Assembly (NCBI GenBank): GCA_030512335.1
Contig: JAULSU010000002.1
Span: 1,736,001 to 1,800,000, forward strand
From: Immersiella caudata
Lineage: Eukaryota > Ascomycota > Sordariomycetes > Sordariales > Lasiosphaeriaceae
Reading direction: 5' to 3'
DNA: 64,000 nucleotides
The notes under the pieces were generated by a model. It had not been told where the DNA came from and searched no databases. It was given only the letters and a program-made list of their open reading frames with translations. The position numbers and the translations under genes are program-made. Each line of letters begins with the position of its first letter. Position 1 is the first letter of the stretch. Of this stretch, positions 23,817 to 33,541 are shown piece after piece.

Positions 23817-24310
23817 GTTATGACGATACCACTGAGAATTGCAATCACAGCCACAAGGCGATTTCATGGACACAAAGCGCATACCAGCATGGCGCCAGCA
23901 CTGCTTCAAAGGACGAAAGTCAACGCAAAAAGCAATGCGGATGTATCCTCAGTTCGTTCTTCGTTTACGGAAATACTAGCTGACGTACAAAGAACAAGCG
24001 AATGTGGTATCGAGTGGTATCATGCAAGAAACAGAAAAACAAGGGTATATCCCCAACACAACATCCGGCTGATAATCCATCTTCCTCTCCAGACCAAACC
24101 GGGGTATACCATTGAGAAAACGCAATTTTCCTCCATTATGTTTTGGTTCCGTTTCCGTGTCCTTGCGCTCGTCACTCATTATGCCCCAGGGGACGTGCTC
24201 TGGCAAGGCGTTACTGTACAGTATGATTTTTTGTCGATTATCGCATTAATACCAAGTCGAGGTGGGCTTATTATTGCTAAGCATCGTAAAGCATGGGAAG
24301 CGCGGAGAGT
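23817..24310. other. Convergent 3' spacer
   Basis: 494 bp between the SPB4 and stomatin-like stops. No coding signal; both 3' UTRs expected. Confidence 0.5.
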
Positions 24311-25453
24311 TTAGATGTTCTCGATGACGCGAGCGTTCAGAGCCGTGTTGAAGCCCTGGTCCGCACCGCCAAAGTCTCCAAAGTTGGTGTCCTTGCTGCC
24401 CGAAGCAAAGTCGCCCTTGTCAAGGGTAGCGTCGAATTGAGCCTGGGTGGGCATCGTCTGGTTGGCAGCGGGCAGGAAGATGACCTTGCTGTTGGCACTC
24501 TTGGCCATGGCTTGCATGGCTTCGAGGTAGCGGATCTGCATCGCTGGTGCTGACGACAAGATGTCAGCGGCTTGTCGCATCAGTTTGGCAGCCTCGACTT
24601 CGGCCTTGGCGGCGATGATCTTCGACTCTCCGATTCTCTTGCTCTGGGCAGCCATGGAGAGCGACTCCTGGAGCTCGGTGCTGAAGATGATGTCCTTGAT
24701 GAGCATGGACTCGACCTGAACACCCCAGCCGGCGGCGACATCCTCGATGATCTCTCCAATGCTCTGAGCGATCTCCTCACGACGCTCAATCACATCCTGC
24801 AGGACGCGGGCACCCACAACGTGGCGCAGGGTGGTCTGGGTACGCTCGATCAGCGCTTGGCGGACGTTGGCGATGCCGAAGGCTGCCTTGTGCGGTGAGA
24901 CGATGTGGTAGTAGATGACCGAGGTGAGGTTGACAGTGACATTGTCTTTGGTCATGCAGACTTGCTTGGGTACCTCGACGATCTGGATCTTGACGTCGAC
25001 CTGAATAAGGTTTTCGCTGAGAGGGTTGATCTTGACGAGTCCTGGGTCGACAGCCTTGTAGAACTTGCCAAACTTGCTGACCAAGCCGACGTTGCCCTGG
25101 CTGACTTTCTTGTAAGGGTTGGGGCAGCAGATGCAGCACGGGAATGCGCCCATGGTTCCGATGACGGCGCCAATGCCGTTGACTAGCGGCGGGTGTCAGT
25201 GCGAATTCTTATGTTGGTCTACCTAGGCACGTAAGATCTGAGTTAAGTAGGGCAACTCACTCATGCTCCCGTACCAGCCCTTGGGGTTGGCATTGTCATC
25301 AACAATACTAGCATAGCTTTTCTGGAGATCCTCTCGTCGTGGAGGCAGTACAGTCATGTTCGCCTGAGGCCTGAAACCGATATTAGGGGCAGCCTCGCTG
25401 TTGTCAGCCGTGGTGGCCTTCCCCTTCGTAGCGGATCCGTGGTCGCTGCTCAT
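24311..25453 (-). CDS. Stomatin/Band 7 (SPFH) membrane protein
   Basis: 354-residue SPFH-domain protein of the stomatin family. Such proteins insert a hydrophobic hairpin into the inner leaflet and form ring-like scaffolds on plasma or endosomal membranes. Exons 25261-25453 and 24311-25182, with a 78-bp intron. Residues 1-60 are a polar N-terminal extension ending in NPKGWYGSM. The short hydrophobic segment INGIGAVIGTMGAF is followed by a CCICC cysteine cluster likely to be palmitoylated. The SPFH domain runs from about residue 80 to 250 (KFYKAVDPGLVKINPLSE, VTVNLTSVIYYHI, RHVVGARVLQDVIERREEI). After it comes the helical SKRIGESKIIAAKAEVEAAK coiled-coil part and RQAADILSSAPAMQIRYLE. The exact cellular role is not deducible. 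Confidence 0.92.
25183..25260 (-). other. Stomatin-like intron 1
   Basis: 78-bp intron (GTGAGT...CGCTAG) with the isoleucine codon A|TC split. It lies immediately before the membrane hairpin. Confidence 0.85.
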
Positions 25454-27721
25454 GGTAACGGCAGAGATAAGGTTGGAAGCTAATTGCCAGACAGCTGTCG
25501 TCGATTGAGTTTGTAGGTGAGTGGTTGGCAGCGCAACCGGATCAGTCGTTGTATAAAAGTCAAAACCCTAATGGGGGATGGTCTGATGCCGGCGGCGCGT
25601 GTGTCCTTATAAGTTTCACAAACACGGCCGAATGTGCTGCGTTGAGTATTCCCGGGCTCGCCCGTTGGGGCTGGTTTCGATGGCAGGGCGGATTGGTGGT
25701 GGGTCACATTTGTTTGGCCCAAGCTCTGGGCACTTCTGTGAGCCTGTTTGGGTGGGGAAAAAGGGCGCTGGTCAGGAGCAGGGGGCAGGGGCGTCTGGGC
25801 GCAACCCCGCGTGCGGGGGGCTTGTCCCCAGTCTCCATTTCTTCCTCCTGCAAGGCTGATTGGGCGTCCAGACGGGCTCCAACTTGTCCTACCCACCAAA
25901 CCACGAAACATGACAACATTAGAGCACTGAGATACGAAACATGCGAAGAAACGCTGTTGATCGAATATTTGCTCGGATTCTCGAAAAGGCACGCAACTGG
26001 GCTTGGCATTCTTTATCGCAAACGCTGCGCTCATCTTCGGGACTCGGGACCGACGTATTTCGGTCTTCGTAGCGATCGACCTCCGCCACGAAATCAGCCC
26101 AGAGGAAGGGAATCAAAGGCTGTCTCGCCACAGCCAGGGCTAACCTGATGACAGCTCCGACAAACTCCAACCCACGACCAATCTCTCCAACGACCCACTC
26201 TTGATCACGTTGTCGCGAATGCGCCGTGCATTGCCAGTGCTGTAAGGCTGTGCATAGCGACAATACTATCTAATCAATCTCTTTTTCTCACCGAAAGGCT
26301 CCAATTGAAGCGGACCGCATGAGCACTTTTTACCAATTCAGTCACGACGCCGAGGAAAAGACTCGTGAACCCAACCTTCACGAAAAACAGAATATTCGTC
26401 GGCTCAGGAACCTTGCAGGTTACCAAGCGCCCAATTCATTGTCGTTTGGGGCACTTGTGACCTGGCATAGCCACAATACCAAGCACCACCTCTGCGAGCA
26501 CCATTGTCAATCAGCACTCATTGTGTGCCACGGAGCTGTGATGATTCGCCCCTCGGCACAAGCGGCAACACTGTCCTCCGGCCAAGAAGTCAAACCACCC
26601 GCTCGGCCCGCTTTTCTCGATCTTCACCTTCCGTCATCACCTCGGTGTGATGTTCGCGAGTGGCCAGCTTGGGGTTGATTGATACTCCTGTATGGAAGTC
26701 TTCCAGAATCCTACTGGTGGGACGGCGCCTTGCAGCCGATGGCAGTCAAACGCCGCAGAGTGGCTGATGAAGAATAGATCCTGAGCTTGATGGAATGCGC
26801 AAAATCCAGCGGGCCATCTCGCGCCGGGTCAGCACAAAGCCTCATCCCTTTTCCGACCAGATGCGGGCTCGCGGGGCCTGAGAGCTTCATCCTCTCAAAC
26901 CAAACAGCCGCTGGCAGCCCAGTTCATTTCCGCTTCAACTATCCCCTGAGGTTGCACGAGAAACACTGCCACCAGGCCGCTTTGGGTCACCACGGCACAA
27001 GCAACCGTCGACCCGTGGGATCAATCCTTTTGTCGACCAACCAATTACCGCGAATTAAAACAATAATGTTCAACACGGAAACACATGGCGGTGCTCGGCA
27101 GTCTCCAGCCTGGAAAGTGTCACTAGCACGGTGAACTGGTTCACTACTTGATCTGATAATGCAACCCAACGGATCTGGCATTTGCCCAGGCCGCGTTGTC
27201 AGCGAGGCAACCTCGAGCAAACACCAAGCATATGCTCAGACTTTGGTGTCTAACCGCGCCAACGTTGCTCCGATATTACTTGCCCACGCCGGCCGTCGAG
27301 GTCTGGACCCCAGCAGAGACATCCCTCGTGGCGCCGCTGCGGGCCACACAGAATGCCCCTTGTTCTGTGTCGTCAGGCTTTCTCTAAGGCTTTCTCCCAG
27401 CCGCAGGGCCAACCTGAGCCCACGCTCACTTCAAGCAGCGACCCAGCTCCTACATGAACCAGACCGCAGACGGTCCTCTCCTAGCTCAACTGACGCTCTC
27501 GGCATGCCATCGTTGACCCCGCCGGCCACGTTCGCCGCATGAGCTCCTCACTTATTGGCGAGCAAGATCTTTCTTGCATATCACAAGTCGAGCGCTGCGC
27601 TGCGCTTAGCTCTTGACAAGAGTCCGCATCAGAAGCAGACACAGCCGCCCGGCGATACGACATCCCCTGAGACTATCGTTGCTCCTGCAGTCTCTCTCTC
27701 TCTCCAAAAAAAGCCCGCATT
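25454..27721. other. Intergenic region
   Basis: About 2.3 kb between the stomatin-like start and the mannosidase stop. No supported gene; the frame at 26319-26678 has no motif. An AACCCTAA element lies at 25564-25571, 111 bp before the stomatin start codon. Confidence 0.5.
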
Positions 27722-29725
27722 TCACCTGTCAGGTCTCTTCAAGGGATGAGCCTCGGTGTTGAGAACCCATTCGTCCAGGCTAATAACATCCGGCGGCGAG
27801 AAGATAAGATAAAAGTACTTCAGCGTCTCGGCCAACCAAAAACTCTGTTGGGGGCATATTAGAAATGGGGCTAAAACCAGCTTCAAAGAACACTGACCTC
27901 CATCTGATCCAACTTTGTAACCTCTTTGGGTCCGACGTTGACATCCTTTATGGCCGAGTTGGCAGTGTCGCCGCTCGTTGCGGCTTGGATGGAGAGGAAC
28001 ATGCGCCATGCAATATCTTGGTATTCGGGCTTACCTGTGATCCTGTACATCAGGAAAATGCTCTCGATCGCCTCGGGGCGCAGTAAATAGCGCGGATCCC
28101 GAGCGTGCTTGAAACCCTTGGGCATATTGGTGTTTCCTTCAGCCACCCACCTGTCTTCGTCCCATTCGCACACGTCGCGAGAAGCACAGGGCAACAATCC
28201 GAATATCTCCGGCATGATACCAGTCGGGAAGGCGGCGTATGCCATGGCACAGCCACGCGCCAGTTTTTCAGCCGTGGCAAGCTGCTCACGGATTCCGAAC
28301 AGCTTGCCGCCCAGACCGAACATGCCTCCAGCAAAGCAAGTCAGGTGCTGACCGTCGGGGAGGAGGCTGACTCCGTCTTCGTCGGGACGCACATGAACAT
28401 CGCCGATAAACAGTACGTTGTCGCCGTCCGGAAGCATGGGCCGGAAGATCATGTGCTTCTCCGCTGTGGCCATTGCAGAGCGGTACATCTTCTCATAGAC
28501 AGCATCACGCCCACCCAAGAGTGCAGACATCTTAGGTAAGTACTCATACAGGGAATCAGCCTGAGCGCCAAGGGTGAAATCCGGAGACTTGTCGGCGAGC
28601 TCGTTCTGGAAGTCAACAAAGGTTGGCCACATTCCTGGGAGCCGGGTTGAGTTTTGGCTACGCTCGAGGAAGCGCTTGATGCGGTCGATGGCGTCGTAGT
28701 ATTTCGGCTCACCGGTCAACTGGGACAGACGGGTGAACTCGACGGAGAGCGAGCAGGGCGAAGCTGAGGGATCTGATTTCCCTGCCTTTTGTCTGCCAGC
28801 CTTAGCATCCGAGAAGTCGAACCACTTTACAGAAAATTCCGTGCGGTTAGCGGGCTGGGGCTGGTGGCTTCTGGTGTCACAAAGCTGGGGATAACACAAG
28901 GCGACTCACAAAAGGTGGAAAGTGATTGGGCGTGTCAAACGCCATGTACAGCATCTCGCCCAACTCGACGGCTTTCATGAGAATGACCTTCTCGCCCGAC
29001 AGATCATAGGCCGAGAGCAACCCGCCGAGGTACCGGATGGTCGTCTCGAATACGTTGACCGAAGTCAGCGTCGTGTCAGACCAGTCGAGCGCACCGATAG
29101 CGGGCAAGGTAGCGGCGAACTCCTCAGTGTAACCCATGATATAGAGCGTGTCGAGAGCATCGACCATGGTGGCGGACCAGCCGCCAAAAGTATCCTTGCC
29201 GTCAAGGCTCACGGGCATCAGTTCGTCATGTGGGAAGGCATGCTCCATGTAGGCGTCCCAGCACCGCTTGAAAGCGGTCTTAACAGCCTCGCGCTGGGCA
29301 TGCTGCTTGACGTCGAGGGTGTACGCGGTTCGAGGAAAGCTAAACTGTACGCGTTCGAGGGATATCGGGGGACCTTGAGGAGGCTGGACCATCTCGGACT
29401 CAGCGATGGGATATTGCCGTTTCATCTTACTCCAGTCAAAGCCGCTCTTGACGAAATGTTTGGCGCTGTCGGCTCCGGATCCGGACCCGGTCTTGGTGTC
29501 AGCCTTGACCTTGGTGTCGGCGCCCGGTGATGGCTGGTTCTTCGAAGGTACGTGCTCTTGCTTCCATCTTTCGCTCGCGGGACTTTCGTGTACAGATCCG
29601 GGCGAAAACGGACTCGGCGCAGGGTAGAGGGCCGATCGGTAGTGGTAAAAGAGGAACACGACTACAGCGCTCCAAAACAGCAAGCTCAGGCGGCGCGAGC
29701 CTGGCCCCCGTTTCCAAATCACCAT
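27722..29725 (-). CDS. Class I alpha-1,2-mannosidase, GH47
   Basis: 621-residue glycoside hydrolase family 47 enzyme, which trims alpha-1,2-linked mannose from N-glycans in the ER/Golgi. Type II membrane layout: cytosolic WKRGPGSRR, one membrane anchor at about residues 13-29 (SLLFWSAVVVFLFYH), a Ser/Pro-rich stem to about 95, then the catalytic barrel. Exons 28910-29725, 27898-28824 and 27722-27844, with phase-0 introns of 85 and 53 bp. The first acceptor is set by homology: it must join FPPF to WFDFSDAKAG, using a GCTAAC branch site. Family landmarks: KRCWDAYMEHAFPHDELMPV, DALDTLYIMGYTEEF, PCSLSVEFTRLSQLTG, HLTCFAGGMF, LRPEAIESIFLMYRITG and the terminal SFWLAETLKYFYLIFS. The third exon is essential; without it a premature stop follows. 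Confidence 0.95.
27845..27897 (-). other. GH47 mannosidase intron 2
   Basis: 53-bp phase-0 intron (GTCAGT...CAACAG). It joins LDQME to the 40-residue final exon. Confidence 0.9.
28825..28909 (-). other. GH47 mannosidase intron 1
   Basis: 85-bp phase-0 intron, GTGAGT donor, GCTAAC branch site, TGTAAAG acceptor. Two earlier AGs would also keep the frame open, but they insert residues foreign to the family. Confidence 0.8.
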
Positions 29726-31241
29726 TGTCGCTGCTGCTAGTGTTGTTGCCTGGCGATATACATTCCGAAATCAAGACAACGTCAGAGGACCGACCCGCTA
29801 GGTGAGGATGCGCAAAGAAACATGAAGGGATACAGAGTGAGGGAGAAAGCCAAAACCAAAGCACTGTCATCATGTCTGAGCTTCCGGGCTCCGTGTCCCG
29901 CTTTTGCCCCAGTTTTTTTCTCCATTCTGTCTCCATCCACAGGAACCACAGGAACCACAGGCGAGTCTGGATTCAGATCCTCGTCTGCAGGCCAGACGGA
30001 AACGTGAGATCCACTCTGTAGTCCCCTGTTTCGCAAGTGGCACCTTGCCGGTTATTCCGCGATTTCCCTTTTCAGCGGGTGGCTGGTCCCCAAGGGAGTG
30101 ACCATTGGCTACCGTGTGGTTGGACTTGAGGGGGGTTGCGTCCGGGGTCGTGGCACCTGTGCTGTGCCGCGCCGCTGGAGCGCGGAATCAATTTTTCAGG
30201 GGGAGCGGTCAGTGGGAGGCTCTTTGACCTCGGTGGGCGCGAAATTTGCTATTAACATTGCGCAGCCTTCTCGCGCATCCCAGTGTAAAGGCTGCGCAAT
30301 GGCGTCGTGGTGTTTATCCCTCGAAAGAAAAGGTTGCGATTCCAACAAACACTGCTTTCGGTAATTACCTCATGAGATGCATAATACGACACCAGGGACG
30401 AGAATGCCTTGGTGATCTCCGAGCCGGATGAAGGGTGTGGCAGGGGTGTTCCTTCGGGCTGCGGCAGGGGCTTGACGCCGTGGACGCCACGATTAGGCGG
30501 TCCTTGGTGGGCTGATTGGTGACACAGTGAGATCGGTACGGGTTGCTGCATTAGTATTATTGAACCGTGAGGCTTGTGGAGAGTAGGTAGGCTGTGATAC
30601 TGTGAGAGTAATAGGGGCAGTCTATATGGTTTGCTGATGATCAAAGGGTAACTGAGAGGACCGCGGCTCTGGTGAGATCCTGTGGAGAGTTGGGGGTTTC
30701 GTCCCACCTGTACGGATTACGTACCCCTGGACGGGATGGCGTACGGATATGCATTCAGGGTTCACCTGTCACCCGATTGTCTTTCTAGAAGCAATGCGTT
30801 CACGATTGGCTCAACTGATAGGTCGAGCAATTAAGACCTATAGGGTTGATAGTCAGCCCATCTCCTTTCGACAGCAGGATGAGCAAGCCGTGACAGCGTT
30901 AGGTTATGCATCACACCAATTTTCTGTGCGACAGGTGAAGAAACGGTACCGTTGTCTGTCAAGTCAAGCTGTTTACACAGCAATGGTGCTCTCTCCGCTT
31001 TTTGTCAAGCTACACACTTGCACTATCGGATAAGTTGACTGACACGTACCTGGCTTATGCGCTGCCCGGGTTGGAAAGATGTAGCTGAAGCAGTTTCGCA
31101 GTTCTATAGATTCACACAAGCTGGACAACATTTTGTGTATCAGGAATCTCATTCAACCAGATAGTATCGTCATTCTATAGTACATATCCCAGCCTAAATC
31201 ACCCAGGAAGACCTATAACCCCAAACTCCGTGATCCCCCAT
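29726..31241. other. Intergenic region
   Basis: About 1.5 kb between the mannosidase start and the pirin stop. It should hold the mannosidase promoter and pirin 3' UTR. Frames on both strands are short and featureless. Confidence 0.5.
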
Positions 31242-32402
31242 CTAGTGTCTCCCCTCTGCAAAAGTCTTGCCGATCTCACTCTCCCAATTTTTAGCCCGTT
31301 CAAACCCATTTGTATGCGTCTGGTAATCCATAAACGCCTGATACACCTGCTCCTGAGAGTTGAGCACAAATGGCCCATGCTGCACAACTTTCTGGTCAAG
31401 CGGTGTCCCCGCAATCAACACCAACCTCGCCGCCTTCTCAGCGCCCTCATCCACCTCAATCTTCACAGCCTCGCCCTGCGGTTCGAACACCACATTGTGG
31501 TACTGCTCCACCAGCGTCTGATTCCCCTTCTCCCCAAACAGCGCCGCGCCCTCGAGCACATACCCAAACGCATTCCATCCCTCAGGCAACGGCTGCACGA
31601 CCTTGCCGCCAGGCCTGACCTCGATATCCAAAATCCAAACCGGCGTGTATGCCAAATCCTTGACCGAGTCGATTCCGTGGCTCTGCCCGCTAATCACCTT
31701 GATCGTAACCCGTCCCTCATCCACCTCCACCTTCGGAATCTCGCTGGCGCGCAAGTCCCTATACCGCGGCTCCACCATCTTCAACTCCTTTGGTAGATCC
31801 ACCCACAATTGCAGTCCCACGTTAGCGCTGCCGTCCGCGTTCTGTCGCGGCATCTCGGCGTGGACAATCCCCCGTCCGGCTGTCATGAATTGCAAATCAC
31901 CGGAGTTAATCGTCCCCCGGTTGCCAGCGAAATCCTCGTGGTCGACGCCGCCGTGGAGAAGGTAGGTGATGGTTTCTTGGCCGCGGTGCGGGTGGTCGGG
32001 AAACCCTGCACCTGGCTTGATCGAAAAGTGATCGAGCATGAGGAAGGGGGAGAAGTTGCGGAGGGAGGGGGTGCCTACGGAGCGGCGCACGCGGGCGCCA
32101 GCGCCTTCGGCTTGCTCGAGGGCGAGGAAGACTTTGCGGATGGTGCGGGAGATGGACATGGTGGTGGCGGTTAGGTGGGTTCCGGGAGGGAGGTCGAGGG
32201 GGTGGGTGAAGAGGTTTGGGGTTGTTGTTGGTTTGGGGGTAGCTTGGGCTGTGGTTGTGGTTGTGGCTGTTGTGGTTTCGGGGTTGATGAGCTGTAGCAG
32301 TTGTGAAACTGTGCTGCTTGTCAAGTTTGAAAGATTTTGTCGAAAGGCAATGATGGAACAGAGGCCGATGATGATGGATGCCAAAAAAGTGAGAGTCTTC
32401 AT
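31242..32402 (-). CDS. Pirin-family cupin protein with N-terminal leader
   Basis: Iron-binding bicupin of the pirin family; members act as transcription cofactors or quercetinase-like dioxygenases. Single exon; 386 residues from 32402, or 305 from the internal ATG at 32159 (MSISRTIRKVFL), where homology begins. The longer form adds a hydrophobic start (LTFLASIIIGLCSIIAF) and a Thr-rich linker, which would act as a signal peptide or anchor. The metal site is intact: the HPHRGQ motif supplies two histidines and HAEMP supplies His and Glu. Other landmarks: SPFLMLDHFSIKPGAGFPDH, ITYLLHGGVDHED, INSGDLQFMTAGRG, and the second cupin up to GPFVLNSQEQVYQAFMDY. It lies in tandem with GH47 and TBF1 but I see no functional link. 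Confidence 0.93.
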   Translation of the reverse strand: MKTLTFLASIIIGLCSIIAFRQNLSNLTSSTVSQLLQLINPETTTATTTTTAQATPKPTTTPNLFTHPLDLPPGTHLTATTMSISRTIRKVFLALEQAEGAGARVRRSVGTPSLRNFSPFLMLDHFSIKPGAGFPDHPHRGQETITYLLHGGVDHEDFAGNRGTINSGDLQFMTAGRGIVHAEMPRQNADGSANVGLQLWVDLPKELKMVEPRYRDLRASEIPKVEVDEGRVTIKVISGQSHGIDSVKDLAYTPVWILDIEVRPGGKVVQPLPEGWNAFGYVLEGAALFGEKGNQTLVEQYHNVVFEPQGEAVKIEVDEGAEKAARLVLIAGTPLDQKVVQHGPFVLNSQEQVYQAFMDYQTHTNGFERAKNWESEIGKTFAEGRH

Positions 32403-33541
32403 GGAGGATGGTGGGGCGAGGAATACTTATACCCGGGAATGTTGATGTGAAGACTCATGTCGCAGAACAAGGAGAGACCTCGCGCGCGCGATGGTGGGTT
32501 TTGAACCTCCAGAAGATTCCCTACCGATCATGCGGTTCAGCGCGCGGGTGCCCCTCTTGGTGCTGAATTGCAAGCAGCCGGGAGCTGAGTGAGGGAGCGA
32601 GGGGAGCTGCGAGCCCGATACGGTTAGCGTGGATTGCTTATGCGAAGGTTCGGTAATCATCACCAACGGTTTGCGCAGCAGCACGAAGTGGGGGCTGCCA
32701 CTGACACATGGGTTAGGTTTGGAGCTGTGAGAGTACATAATTGCTTGGCAGTTCTTTGTCACACAAAAACACTCTCTACCCTTTGTGTCTGTTTGGAATA
32801 TGAACTAGCTTTAGCATCCTCACGTAACCATACGATATTGGCCGAGAACTTTCAAGAAATAGCGGAAGAAAAAAGGGAAGAAAGAACGTCAAGGTCGCAC
32901 CACTGCGACATGCCCCCCCCCCCGATAGACCGAGTCTTCCTGTTGCCCAAGATCAGAGCATTTGTTTGTCCACCCCTGCTAGGGAGATTTGCCTACCGTG
33001 TGGGGTCCTTTGAACTAGTCGTTGAGTGTAGGCAAGTTCACACTATACCTATGGAAAGCTTCGCATAGATGGACGGCAAGAAGATCCAAGACACATCATG
33101 CAGAGCATATATCGCTATTTTACCTAGCAGCGCTTAGTAAACCAAGCACTTCTGCTTTAATCTATATAGTTTTCGTTTTGGTGTTCTTCTCTTCCTTGCT
33201 CTCCGCTGGTCGAGGCAGAACAGCACAGCATGTAAGTAACCCAATCCTAACCCTTCCCGTGGTATCATAGCTCGTATGCTAGGAAAAGCAATCCTTGTTA
33301 TATCCCAGGCGCCAGAAAGCCAAAATGCCACCCCTGAAAAGCAACCGTCATAGCTCATGTCTGTCGTCCACGGAGCCTCCTCTCGTCGAGCTTCGCGTCC
33401 CCGTCCTCCTCTGTGGCTTTGGCCCACTGCAAAGGCTTACCCCGCTGTTGGATTGTCACGCCAAAAGGCTGCGGAATGCGGCATCGCGTTTCGCCTCTTG
33501 ACCAACTTCCTAATCGTGTCGAGATGCGTGGGGTCAACGTC
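32403..33541. other. Intergenic region
   Basis: 1.1 kb between pirin start and TBF1 stop. It contains a GGTTCAAAACC block at about 32500-32510 (minus strand) resembling a tRNA B box, but no foldable tRNA, and an 11-base C run at 32913-32923. Confidence 0.45.

Noticed and set aside
32490..32570. Possible tRNA on the minus strand (GGTTCAAAACC B-box-like)
   Set aside because: The T stem mispairs, no acceptor partner exists at the right distance and no valid anticodon loop (U33) could be drawn.
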